Assembly: GCA_022702705.1 (NCBI GenBank)
Contig: CM040431.1
Span: 25,809,623-25,873,622, forward strand
Direction: 5' to 3'
DNA: 64,000 nucleotides
From: Papilionanthe hookeriana x Papilionanthe teres
Taxonomy: Eukaryota; Streptophyta; Magnoliopsida; Asparagales; Orchidaceae
In this document: one piece after another, positions 1 to 10,559 of the stretch
How positions within the stretch are numbered: the stretch's first letter is position 1
How the letters are laid out: every line of letters starts with the position of its first letter
Notes under the pieces: model-generated
What the model was told of the DNA's origin: nothing
Databases searched by the model: none
What the model saw: only the letters and a program-made list of their open reading frames with translations
Translations under genes and position numbers: made by a program

Positions 1-508
1 GAAAGAGGGGATCCCTTTTTGTTGTTCATGTGATTACAAGCATTCCTAACAATGGCAGAATGTTAATAAAGCTTGTTTTCTAAGTCTCTATGATGTTAAT
101 CATTTAAAAATTTGGGAATTGCTGAATTCTTTTAGGGCGTAGGGTCCTGTATCACTTGTGAGGACATACAACTCGATAAAGACATTGTTTCCGCGGAAGA
201 GAGGTAGAAGAGAGGGTCCTAGAGATTGTGTATTGAACATCAACCTCTGCCAAGCCAGAAAAAATGGTTCAGGGTTGGTTTCCCGAATTACAATGTTTGA
301 GAGAGAGGGAGAGAGAATTCATGAAAAGATCGATAATCCCCCCTTTCTCTCATCTTGACTTCCCATTTACACAAGAAAGAGAAAATAATAGAAAATACAC
401 TTAGTACAGAACGACACCAATCTATAGAGTCTTGATGAAAAAAAATGTGACGTGAATGTCAGTTAGTGCTTTTAAAAAAGGATGGACTTGCGTCCTAGCT
501 AGCAATGA
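1..508. other. flanking DNA, nothing recognised
   Basis: Sequence left of the Tat-type element. Short open frames are present (for example 158-358), but none shows a domain, splice borders or a recognisable repeat. I see no gene here. Confidence 0.5.
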
Positions 509-513
509 TGAAC
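509..513. repeat. target-site duplication TGAAC (left)
   Basis: The pentamer TGAAC directly precedes the left LTR, and the same pentamer follows the right LTR at 17787-17791. A 5-bp duplication is usual for Ty3/gypsy integration. With this boundary the LTR ends in AT rather than the canonical CA on the element strand, so a shift of a few bases is possible. Confidence 0.6.
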
Positions 514-781
514 ATCTCTAATAGTTGTCCCTCCCAAGGTGGGCTAGGTCACCTCCTTGGAAGAGATGAAATTCAACCCCTTTCGCAAGTGAGCTCAGTT
601 TAACTACTTCAATAGGTGAACTCAGTTTAGCCACTTCGGCAGGTGGGCTCAGTTCGGCCATTTCAACAGGCGGCTCAGTTCGGCCACTTCAACAGATAGG
701 CTCAGGTCGGTGTATTAGTTTTTATGTTAGAATACGTATAGAAAGCTTGTATTTAGGTATATAGCTGTATTTGTGTATACA
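514..781 (-). repeat. 3' LTR of the Tat-type element (left end)
   Basis: About 268 bp matching 17599-17786: both share a block starting ATCTCTA(A/T)TAGTTGTC, a GTGGGCTAGGTCACCT block, a GAAGAGATGAAATTCAACC block, a GTTAGAATAC block and a terminal GTATACA. Read on the minus strand the LTR begins TGTATACA. It is longer than its partner because a 27-bp unit is expanded at 589-706. Confidence 0.75.
589..706. repeat. 27-bp minisatellite inside the left LTR
   Basis: Four imperfect units of 26-27 bp with core CTCAGTT(C/T)(G/A)GCCA(C/T)TTC start near 589, 616, 643 and 670, and a partial unit starts near 696. The partner LTR at 17599-17786 has only one to two units, so the array expanded or contracted after integration. 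Confidence 0.75.
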
Positions 782-1619
782 ATGAGTTCCTAAATCTTTT
801 AGCTCTTCGATCAGGTTCTGCGAGAAAATGAAGGAAGAAATATCTCTCTACTCTCGACAGCTGTGTGGGCCGTTGGCTTTCGTTAAGCTTAATGACCAAG
901 AACAGAGATCTTAAAGGAGAGAACTCAATAGATGCGAAAATGGACCTTTTTGACCCAAGGCGCGTTGTCTTTTCCTTCAAGGAATTAGATCGTTCCTATT
1001 CATTAATGAGCCTAGATTGATCTGCTCCTGGGGGCACTTTGTGCTTTGCCTATAGAGGGTAGTCTCGTGATTTACTCTAGTGAAATAGATCTGTTTTATC
1101 CTCGGGAGCCTTGGCTCTTCTACAGAAAAGGGATATTCAAATTCTTTGGTTCAAGCTATTGAGATCTATTAAATACAAAATTCATGATTGAAGAGAATCA
1201 GTCCGATTGACTTGATTGACAATGTTGTATACAATCAAGTCTTGTATTCGGGTGTTTTGTTGTCACGCTATTCAATCTGCCCGAAAGGAAAAAATACAAA
1301 ATAAGTTGGAAGCTATAAATAACATTAATTGCATTTGTTGGTAGATTTTTACGACTATACTCCCTTTAAATTTTAAGAAGCGTTATATGAGAGTTGTAGA
1401 TACTTTGTTTTTGGAGAAGAGGGCGCTCTCGCCTATTAAATCTGAGGTGTTCCATTGATAATTTCAATTTTTTGTGATGAGCAAGATCCCATTCATTGAG
1501 ATGAATGTTTCATGATCCCATCTAACCTCCACCATAGAAAGTAGTTGGCTATTTTGAGCTTGGAAGAAGAATCTAGAGCAAAGCTTTCTGAGAGATAGGA
1601 TGTTCAAGTAGAGGGTCCT

Positions 1620-4010
1620 TCAGGCGTTTCTGTCAAACTCCCAAGTTCTATGATTCCGCCCACGGAGGAGGTACAAAGAACTAGTCTGACAAATGAGGTC
1701 ATGTTGCCTCAATCTAAGCCTCGCTCTTCGGGGAAGATTCCTCTTGATTTGAATGATTCAACAGATGGTCAACTTGCCGATGTGATCAAGGAACAAGAGG
1801 AGCCAGTTATGACAATTTTTGTCAAGCCAAACTCTACTAGTGATGATGTTACATTTAATTTTTCTAGGGTTTTAAACCATCGATTTTATGGCCAAACTTC
1901 ATAATTTTGGTGTGAAAAATATAGATAAGAAGGATTAGCAATGTTACACTTTGAAAGATGCTCGTGGATAGCCTTACTAACAGAGAGAGATTCTCCTAAG
2001 ACCTATACAGTCAAAGGTAAGGTCTTGGACCAGGAAGATGTTGATCCGCCTCTAGAAGATCATGTAACGAGATTGCTTCATTCTAAGAATTTTTTCCATG
2101 TCAAATATGATATCATGTTACATTCAGAGACTCCAAACGTTCCAACAGTGGAAGACCTCAAGATGGGTGATGCTAAGGTCAAGACTCTACCCGAAGCTAC
2201 TAATTTTGTCGATGTTCAAGTTGCCAAAGGGACAACAAATCTTGTTGCCAAAGAGACAGTAGTCGACTAAGGGGGTTTTGTTGAGTTCAAGTCTTGTGAT
2301 CGATATCACATTTTAGTTTGAAGACCTCAACGGTTTGATGGACCTCTAGCCTCAGTGAGTTTGTTGACGCTCAGAAGCCACGAACATAATTACCGATCTG
2401 AAGTTTAGAGAGCAGTGGCTAAAAACAAAGAGAAAATTGATGAAATCTGCCAAACATTGAAGCTCATAAAGGTCGACTTAGCCTTTCAACAACATCTCGG
2501 GCTGGGTAACCCGAACAATTTTGCTACTGGTGGTTGGCTAGTATGTTGCCAAATACTTCGTGCGGGAACCATCAATATGGAGGATGTTAAGAGAAAACGA
2601 CTTGTTTTTTACACCTTTTAGTGGGAAGACCGTAACGGTTTAATATCGCTCACTTCACTTAGTATGTGTTCTTCATGGAGATGTTAAAAGGTAAATATAT
2701 TTCTTTTGTGTTGAAGTTGATGGTCTTCTCAAGTATGTAATTGATTAGTTGGTAGATTACCACCGTGATTCTTATTAATTGATCACATATGAGAATCATA
2801 AGTTGGGTATTTGTTCGACCGAATTGCTATCATGCAGACCCTTCCCATGCTTGTTGCTGCCACAGGGCCTTCAACTCTTGTGCTAAGCAAAGTCAACGAG
2901 GAGCAGTATGTTCTGCAAGTGCTCCCCCACCGCAAGGAACCCCGCTGCAAACCCTAAGGTGTTGATAAAAGGGGACCCCTGCAAATTTTCTGCGAGTCGG
3001 GATGCACAATCCCTGTTGGTGGGCAAAGGAAAAAGTTGTTCTTAAGATGGGAGGCCCTGCTGAGACACTGACCAAGGTGTGAAAATGAAGAGACTAAGAA
3101 AACTCGAACAGTTCGCATGAGACCCTTTTGACTGAAATCCCTTGGATTACTTCTACCATGGAAGATAGGATAATGATCACAAATCAAGTTAAGAACAGAG
3201 TACTTCTCAATTTGACCAACGACCAACTCCTTGAAGGAGGATACCCAACGATGGCGTTCCAATTAGGCCTGATGATTAGTTTGAAAATTTTGAGAGAGAC
3301 GACGTGAGATTAAGTGAGAGGACCATCATATCCCCTTGATGGAGAGTATGGCGGCATCTTGATTGTAGGCGTACACATTTGGTGCATCCCACCGACCTCA
3401 TGAGTGAAAAGAGAGTTTGGGTCAATTCGTTTTGAATTGGAAAAGAAAGGTACCCTTCAAAAAGCTTCTCTTACTGAACTACAATCAGAACTGAAAGTGT
3501 TGATCTCGAAAGCATGGTGACAGAGTATGCCAATGGAAATGTTGTTCTCGAGCGATAAGTGAAGGCTCTGATGTCTGACAAGACAAGTTAAGAGAGGTTG
3601 CTTGACGCTAGAACAACACATGATGTTTAAGCAAGTTGCTGAGAAGATTCATGAATTAGATGCTAAGGTGAGAGGTCTCCAAAGAGTCTAAAATGAATTG
3701 GAATACGAGCGTTGGAGGTTTTAAGATACTCCAAGAAGAGGCAGAGAAGCTCCGAGCTCAAGTGGTTGAATAAAGGGACATACGAAAAATATAGTAGTTG
3801 AGAAAGAATTCCTATCCCACCTTACCAATTCTCAGACATATGAAGATATCCTAGTGAATAATTATGATCAAGGCATGGAATCTATTTTGAGGACGCTAGT
3901 GCGTGGAGAAATCCTTCCTCCGGAGTGGAATGATACCAGCTATTTTCTTGTCTTCATCTTGAAGCTCCAGGATCAGAATGGTGGAGATAATGCCCCTAGC
4001 GATTTGTGAC
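1620..4010 (+). pseudogene. antisense ORF tract of the Tat-type element, module 1
   Basis: A plus-strand coding-like tract lying in the element's 3' region, opposite to gag-pol. Open pieces are 1650-1904, 1941-2270 and 2415-2621. Further on, at about 3470-3790, a coiled-coil-like stretch is broken by stops (ELQSELKVLISKA; then KIHELDAKVRGLQ). It closes with an acidic end at about 3800-4008 (SQTYEDILVNNYDQGMESIL, LPPEWND) and a T-rich stretch. Tat elements such as Grande and Retand are known for an antisense ORF in this position, so I infer the same here. The function of that protein is unknown. Several stops and frame changes make it a pseudogene. Confidence 0.55.
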
Positions 4011-4279
4011 TAATTACTTAGGTTACTTTTTTGTAGAATTTAGAATTAAATAAAGAATTGTCATGAATAGCACATATACGGAATATAAATTGTACCAAAT
4101 GATTTTTTTTTTGTCTTATATCAATTTTCATAGCCTCGCTTGACTACTTGCCCGTGCTTTGGGAAATCAAATGTTGCCGCTATAGTTTTGAAGGGCACAT
4201 AGTTTCCCTTTATTGTTGAATTTTGAATTTGGATTACCAGTCATGTGAGTGCTTTTTCTTTTATGCCCCCGGATCTTGC

Positions 4280-6410
4280 CGTAAAATTAAGGTGTTAGTT
4301 TGAGTCTCGAGTACGATTTCCCGCTTTAAATAAACATTCAAGAAGTGTATTATGATCTCGACTGTCCTTCGATTCCATTTTTCTTTTCTTCAACCATAGC
4401 TTGCCCGGAGAATTCTTCCGCCAACTCAGGCAGGATTATTTCGATGAAGGAAAGTAGGGCATTGTTCTCGTCTTATAATTTTGAAATTGGTTCAAATTTA
4501 AGACCTACTACTCTAGGAAATCTATCAGACAAGTAGATTTTTGACAAATCAATTACCATCCGAGTAGCTAGAGATGAAGAGGCACCCAACACTTTTGTTG
4601 AAGGTGAAGTTTACTGTTACTATGATCAATTCAGGTTGCTCTATGCGAAGAATTTGACGACATTTTAAATTTTTGTGGGTTGGTGCTGGTGCATATTCGC
4701 TCTAACTTAAAATTCTATGGTCTGCTGCTGGTGCACATTCGGCCCAACTTGCTATCAATTCTGATGACGCTCAACTTGTTCTTCCGGGATCAAAATTTGC
4801 ATTCGTCGATGTATCTTTTCAGAGTCCTAATGAGGCTGAAAGTGTATTATGATGGAACAGTGATATTTACTCCCTCCTTAGTGAACTTTACTAAACTTGA
4901 ACAGAAGATTCAAAAATGGAGAAAAATATTTTGTTTTGTCCGGAATGAGGGAGGACAAAAGATCCCCACTTCGCCCCTTCCCGCGTGTAGTGTGGTTCTA
5001 ACGGAATCAATTTTTTCTAAACTCAAAGAGTATAGTTATTGCTTCATCAAAGACAAGTTGTTCGATGTCAGGAAGTTTATTACCTCAAGCTGCCTAAAGA
5101 ACTTGTTATGTTGTAAGCACTTGTCACTTTCGTTTGTTTTAGTTATGCGTTCATCTATTTGATTAGTTCACCTTTCTGGGAAATGCCCCTTCTGCTAGAG
5201 GAAAGAGCATAAAATCTCTCGTGTTGATCACTGAATATATGAAGTCTCTGCTAGTTAAGCTCCGAAAGGAGGGTAGGCATGGGTCGGAACCTGTCAGTGC
5301 AATGGATGCAATAATCATCATCGGTGATGATGATGACGGGAAGGCAAGCGATGCTCCCCTGATGTCCCCCGTGATCATAACGCCTATCAAAGAGGAAGTT
5401 GTTATTATGGAAACCATTGGGACTTCGCCAGTTTTCCCCGAGTCCTCATCAAGGCCGACCTTTGACCATGGGACAAATACAAAGTAGGTACAGAGGAAGT
5501 GATCCTGAAGAGACATGTCTGAAATGTCTCAAGGAGCCTAAGGATAAGGTACCCCCTTTCAACTTTTTGGAATTTTCCTCGGAGGTGCATAGTTGGGAAA
5601 AAATACAATTTGAAGGGCAAGATCATTCAAATAAATAAAGCGAGAACGAGGGTGCTCGTTGATTCGACTCAAGACTGGGCGACTAATAAGCCCTATTCGA
5701 ACAAGCCTTACTTGTTAGGGCCACTGCTGAGCTCCCCTGAACTTATGGCTCACGCTCATGCGAATAGATGGCAGCTCCATTTGCCGGTGATGGAGAGTTT
5801 GATGAATTCTTGGCAGTGGGATGCTCAATATGCCAATCCTAGCGTCAACTCCATAATGTTTTTTCAAGAATCGTCATCGGCTCACGCGGCTGTGCAAAAG
5901 CTAGATTCGATGAAGCTAGATAAGATGAAATTAAGGGTGGAATATGATAACCTTGAGCGCAAGTTAAAAGATCTACTTGGGTAACACTCGCCTTCTCACT
6001 CGATAAATGAGAAACCATTCGATCTTATCATTCAAAAGTCCAATTCTGAAGATCTAAAGATGGAAAATAAAGATTTATCGGAGGCGTTAAAGATACAGTC
6101 ATTGGTAGCAGATATAAAAACCCGAGCTGACAGGGTCTTTAGTTGAGAATTGAAACAAGAAAATGTTGATTTAAAAACACCCTAGCAAGAAAGAAAGAAG
6201 AAAACCAAAGAATTTCTGAAAGAGCCTGCAAGGATAGACAAAACTTGAAAATTTTGTTGTTCGATAATTACGAAGAAAATATAAGCTAGTCTCAAAATTT
6301 TGGTCGAAGGGTGATTATTTCCTCCTTGGGATAACTTTGATAAATTCATGGAACACAGTCTTCGATCCTCAGCGAAGGAAGAGAAAGAGACCCCGAAAGA
6401 ATAGTCTTGT
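4280..6410 (+). pseudogene. antisense ORF tract, module 2 (transposase_28-like)
   Basis: A second plus-strand coding tract follows module 1. The 4680-5162 frame contains KIQKWRKIFCFVRNEGG, which resembles the W-x3-FFFV block of the Pfam family called 'putative gypsy type transposon' (Transposase_28); this assignment is from memory of the family. The frames at 5221-5487, 5399-5638 and 5610-5984 add an acidic linker (IIIIGDDDDGK) and a charged, helix-prone end (KLDKMKLRVEYDNLERKLKD). The tract probably runs on with stops to about 6410 (WDNFDKFMEHS). It may be the C-terminal continuation of module 1 or a separate ORF. No intact protein can be read. Confidence 0.5.
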
Positions 6411-6537
6411 ATTTTCTCTTGTATATGTGTACTCTGTTTCGAAGATACTATCTGAATTCTCGGATATTCAGTAGTCATATTTGATAAAAATGAAATAGAG
6501 ATTTTTTTTTGTTCAAGTCTCTCTTGAGACAATAATG

Positions 6538-6562
6538 ATATATATATATATATATATATATA
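6538..6562. repeat. (TA)n microsatellite
   Basis: An uninterrupted TA run of about 25 bp just after the second antisense module. Confidence 0.9.
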
Positions 6563-7079
6563 CCTTTTTGATTTGGCAAAGTGCCACTATCATTTCATCC
6601 TTTAGGTCGAGTCTTATGACACAACTCAAGGTAAGTTGTTGGGCTGTCATCAAGGGGGACCCACTTATAATCGCCTTAGGGATGACTCTCATCCTACTCA
6701 CTGCTCTTTGCGCATAGAGGGAGCCTATCAGCTAGGTTATGACCTGTGCACAAGGAAATTGCTTTTATTCTTCAGGGTACTCTGCTACTCAAGCGTTGAG
6801 GTGGTGTGTTATTGTCGGGTCCACTAAGGTTCTGACTAGTGTTTATATCATATAGGAGAGGGAATAAAATCCTTTGGTTCTATATTGACCATACATTTGT
6901 GTTAAATATAGAATACAACAAGTCATTCTAGATGTGACCTATTAGAAAGGTTAGGTAATGTCAAGTGCAGAAGAAAATAATAACAATTGAGATGCAAGGT
7001 ATACTGGTCTTTATTTGACAGAAAGACAGCCTTGCTCTCATGCTCGTGATTATCGCTTTTTGGGATATATATATATGCC
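6563..7079. other. unassigned sequence inside the Tat-type element
   Basis: About 500 bp between the TA tract and the first half-LINE. Short open frames exist but show no motif. It could be element 3' region or a further small insertion. Confidence 0.4.
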
Positions 7080-7495
7080 GTCGGCAGCGGGCTCCTCAAC
7101 TAAGGTTTTGCCCGATGGCGATTCTCGGTGTTGATATTATCGGCTTCACCCACAGTTTACGTCGGAGACGACAACGTTGATTCACGTCTTCGTCGTCGTA
7201 TGAAGGTTTTTCTCTCTTTCGTTTTGCTAGCACGTCGCCTCCCCCACCTGACAAAGATGATTTTGCTCGCACGTCGTCTCGTTCGACGACGATACTTTTG
7301 CTCACAGGTCGCGATGTCCTGCCAAAAGCAGTTCCAACGACGATCGTTTTGCTTGCAGATCGCTCTTTCCTGCCCGACGCAGACGGTTTTGCATGTCATC
7401 TCTCTCAACGACGAAGAGCTTCGCAGAGCCATCGTTTCTTTCCTGACGCAGTCCCCTGAAAGTGGGGTTTGCGTAGTTTGTAGACACTAGCCGCA

Positions 7496-8934
7496 ATGAT
7501 GGCCTCGGGACTTCGTTTCTACGTCGCCGCCCTTGCCGGTGACAACCCTGCTCGCGCCCCTCTCTCGAATATGTTCCCGCAGCAATACCAAGATGCTTTC
7601 GCGCTCGGCATTGACACCGGGTTTGTCAAAAAAACATCCTATAAAAATGGTAAACCAGCAATCTTTCTCTCTAAAGTCGAGATCTCCACCTTAGTTGCAT
7701 CCTGTCGGCTAGTATTAGTTGGTAAGTTCATTTATGGAAACCACAAACTCGAGCTAATTTGAAATAAATTTAAGCAAATGAAGTTGAAAGAGGATTGGAA
7801 GCTTGGTAAACTGGACGGTCGGCATATTCTCATTCAATTATCAGATGATAAAGACTATGCCCAATTGTTTGCGAGAAGACTCATTCGAATAGAAAACCGT
7901 GTAATGAAGGTTTTAAAATGGACCATCGATTTTGACCCTCTTACTGAACCTCCCAAATTCTTGTTTAACTACGTTTTTTGGGTTTGAAGTTCCACCTTTT
8001 TGATCAGGAGCTCTTTTCCTTAGCTATGGTATACGGTAAACCACTAAAAACTGATATTCCTACAGTTAATCTAAGCCGGCCTTCTGAACCCAGAGTTTTA
8101 ATTGAACTGGATATTACTCCACCTTTTCCGGGGGAGATATGGATTGCCTCACAACATCAAGGCTTTTGACAGCGGGCGGAGCTCGAACAAATTCTTATTT
8201 ACTGCACCCACTGCCGCATGTTTGGACACACTCATTCTCAATGTTATCATTTGCATCCTCATTTAAAAACTCTGAGTAAAAATGCTAATGGGACTGCGTC
8301 AATTCATACTTGTCCCTCTTCCACTCCCGAGTGCAATCCATCGACTATTGAAACATTGGTTACACTGTCAGCTCTCCCTCCCTCTACCGGAGACCCTCCC
8401 TCTAACAATATTGTTTCTGTTTTTGCGACTGATGTGTTGGCAGATGGTTCAGCTGGGCAACCTATAGCTTCAATCCTTGTTGAAAACAATTCTGCAGGAT
8501 CCTGACCTACAAAGGACAATGTGCGGTCCGATAATCAGGAGAGCATTGAAAATCCTCTTCCTCAGGAAGCATCAGGTGTGGAGGAGACATTTCTACCACC
8601 TCTTCATAATGAATATGTTGTTACTGTTACTCGTGAGCAAATGGCTCATCTTTTTAAACAAGTCCGACAATCTGTTGACCACACTGATCAAACAAGTCAG
8701 TCCTCGAATGAGGAATGACAAGTTTACACATATAGGAGAAAGAAGAAAAATGGAGGCCTACTCGAGCTCAAGAACATATTGGATGATACATTGGTTACTT
8801 CGGGTAACGGTACAAAACTCAATAATTTGTTAGCCGACTCCCTTCCTAGAACTAGAGGTAGAGGCAGGACTAAATTGGCCGCCCACAGCTACTTGTTTTT
8901 TGTGAGTTTTTTGTTGTTTTGGGTTTATTTGTAG
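7496..8934 (+). pseudogene. LINE ORF1 (DUF4283 and CCHC zinc knuckle), broken
   Basis: ORF1 of an L1-type plant retrotransposon, an RNA-binding, gag-like protein. The start MMASGL at 7496 is the first ATG after a stop. The DUF4283 region is clear: GKPAIFLSKVEISTLV, LVLVGKF, LDGRHILIQL, then VNLSRPSEPRVLIELDI and GEIWIASQH. A knuckle CTHCRMFGHTHSQC (C-x2-C-x4-H-x4-C) lies at about 8200-8245. A basic end, LPRTRGRGRTKLAAHS, precedes a TAG at 8932. Defects: TGA at about 7760, a frameshift near 7980, TGA at about 8167 and stops near 8503 and 8716. Few lesions for a length of about 480 codons suggest a moderately recent copy. Confidence 0.75.
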
Positions 8935-9054
8935 CTTTTCTCTTTTGAGTTTTTCGTGTGAGTTGTACCGTGTGGGTAGGGTTCCTTTATTGGGCTCTCT
9001 CATACAACCATTATGTATCTTTTTTATTTTAATATATTTTCGCTTAGGCTATTC

Positions 9055-9055
9055 A

Positions 9056-9081
<26 letters not shown>
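9055..9081. repeat. (AT)n tract shared by two LINE tails
   Basis: A 27-bp AT run forming the 3' end of half-LINE 1 on the plus strand and of half-LINE 2 on the minus strand. Because AT repeats are self-complementary it can be the tail of either or both. Confidence 0.8.
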
Positions 9082-9086
<5 letters not shown>

Positions 9087-9231
9087 GAAGCCCTAGGGTC
9101 ATTTCATTAATAAAAGGGGCTTACAAAAGAAGTAGTATGAGAGGGCCCAATGATGGAGCTCTACTCATAAGAACAAAGAAAGAAAAGCTCAAAAACGATG
9201 ATAAAAGATAGGACAAAAGGAAAACATGCAA

Positions 9232-9997
9232 CTAAAACTTTCTGAGTTGATGAGGAAGCCAAGGCCTTCCTCTTCCATGGGTTCTTGTAGCGCATTCAAT
9301 AATCAAGCTCTGGAGTGATTCTCCATTACCAGGGGAGACCAAGGCGTCATCCATAAGATTCCCAAGTAGCATAAGTACTCCAGACTTTCTTCTTCCGGAG
9401 GTATACAATTGCCAGCTGTTCCTCCAAAGAATGAAGTTTGTCCTGATCAAAGGCTGCTGCAGTGATTGGTTCCAATACTTGGGATTTTCCTACCCCTTGA
9501 GCGGGTAGAACAACCAGGGTACTATTAGCCAGTAGATCTTCCTCAGTAGGAGTAAGCTCCTTTTCCATCGTCAGATTATGAGTGTTTGTTTCTTCCATGT
9601 ATTCAGACCTGTCAAGATGGGGAGTCTGAATTCCCTCCATAGTGGTGTGTGCCTGAAGTGGTAGTATAGCTGCTCCAGTAGAAGAAGGCTGAGAGGTGAC
9701 CATATCTTGCCTATCAGTAGCAACTACCTGATGCTCCTCCAAGGGTCGATCCTTGTCACCATGTTCTGAAACTGAGGAAGACGGTATATCCATCGCAAGA
9801 ATGTGTGGGCCAGTAATCCTTATCACCCTGTTCTGAAACTGGGGAAGGCGGTATGTTCGTCGTAGGAATATATATATAAGAAGAACAACATATCTCGTAT
9901 TCCTGTGAGCCTTATCAAGAAGATATATATCAGGAGTGTCATTTGAGATGAAGAATTCTGCTCGAGTAAGCTTGTAAGAAAGTCCTTTGTGCAGCAA
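9232..9997 (-). pseudogene. LINE ORF1 C-terminal part, frameshifted
   Basis: Two overlapping minus-strand frames (9997-9347 and 9450-9232) make up one ORF1 tail. The second reads GRRKSGVLMLLGNLMDDALV, SPGNGESLQSLI and THGRGRPWLPHQL, which lines up residue by residue with half-LINE 1 (RRKKKNGGLLELKNILDDTLV, TSGNGTKLNNLL, TRGRGRTKLAAH). The DUF4283 part is missing. The upstream frame contains an imperfect internal duplication of about 67 bp (9748 and 9815). Confidence 0.6.
9748..9870. repeat. imperfect 67-bp tandem duplication
   Basis: Two adjacent units start at about 9748 and 9815 and share ATCCTT(G/A)TCACC(A/C)TGTTCTGAAACTG followed by a GGAAG-CGGTAT block. They lie inside the half-LINE 2 ORF1. 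Confidence 0.7.
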
Positions 9998-10226
9998 AGT
10001 TCGAAAAAATGATCCTTCCTTGTGGCAGTTTTGAGTTTTTCACTCATTGATATCTGAGGGATGAGGCTTCTTGTCGTTGAATCTGAACGCTAGCCTGTTC
10101 AGATTTTACCCGAGCGCAACCTTCTTTCAGATGTCGAAAGAACTTCTCATTAAGAATATTTGGGATCTCTTATTTCTAGCGAGTAAGTTCTTTTGACATC
10201 TCAGTTTCACTGGATGAGACCCAAAT

Positions 10227-10472
10227 ATGTCAATACTCAGACTGTCTTATAGTAAATTGTCAGCATTGGGGTCGAGTGATTTCACAGTTGTCAGCGGGAC
10301 CGCCTCTCCCCTTCCTCCCTCGATTGGCAATTTTAGTGATGAAAAGGGAACTGTGGTTGAAGATCGCACTGATAATGCAGACCTTTTTTTCAAATTTAAG
10401 ATTGAAGAGATGATTTTATTTAAACGGTTGAATGAGAAATTAAAAGTGGAATATGATGCTGGCCTTATTTAA
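10227..10472 (+). pseudogene. possible continuation of the antisense ORF tract
   Basis: An 81-codon plus-strand frame resuming on the far side of the half-LINE pair. Its end, FKRLNEKLKVEYDAGLI, recalls the MKLRVEYDNLERKL segment at about 5940, and it is followed by a TGTATTTTGTAACTTATTC stretch like a transcript end. It could be a displaced or duplicated copy of the module 2 coiled-coil end. Confidence 0.35.
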
Positions 10473-10559
10473 AATGATAATAGATGATGTACATCTATAA
10501 TTCTCGGTTGAAGATTTTGATGCATTTTGTGTTTGTATTTTGTAACTTATTCTTAATAA

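Larger units (their letters stand above)
7080..9081 (+). mobile_element. half-LINE 1: L1-type element with ORF1 but no ORF2
   Basis: An L1-type LINE with a 5' leader (start uncertain, near 7080), an ORF1 of DUF4283 plus CCHC-knuckle type (7496-8934), a T-rich 3' UTR with ATTGGGCTCTCTCATAC at about 8989, and a terminal (AT)n tract. Normally ORF2 (endonuclease and RT) follows ORF1. Here the 3' UTR begins directly after the ORF1 stop and no endonuclease or RT motif is present. It sits inside the Tat-type element and so is younger. It meets half-LINE 2 tail to tail at the AT tract. Confidence 0.7.
9082..10000 (-). mobile_element. half-LINE 2: related ORF1-only LINE, opposite orientation
   Basis: Read on the minus strand, an ORF1 C-terminal part (9997-9232) leads straight into a 3' UTR that shares ATTGGGC(C/T)CTCTCATAC with half-LINE 1 and ends at the same AT tract. 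No ORF2 is present. The 5' end is truncated (position uncertain, near 9.87-10.0 kb). DNA divergence from half-LINE 1 is high, so this is an independent insertion rather than a recent inverted duplication. Confidence 0.6.

Noticed and set aside
5163..5626. Minus-strand frames at 5163-5516 and 5405-5626
   Set aside because: They are shadows of the plus-strand antisense ORF tract, which carries the recognisable motifs.
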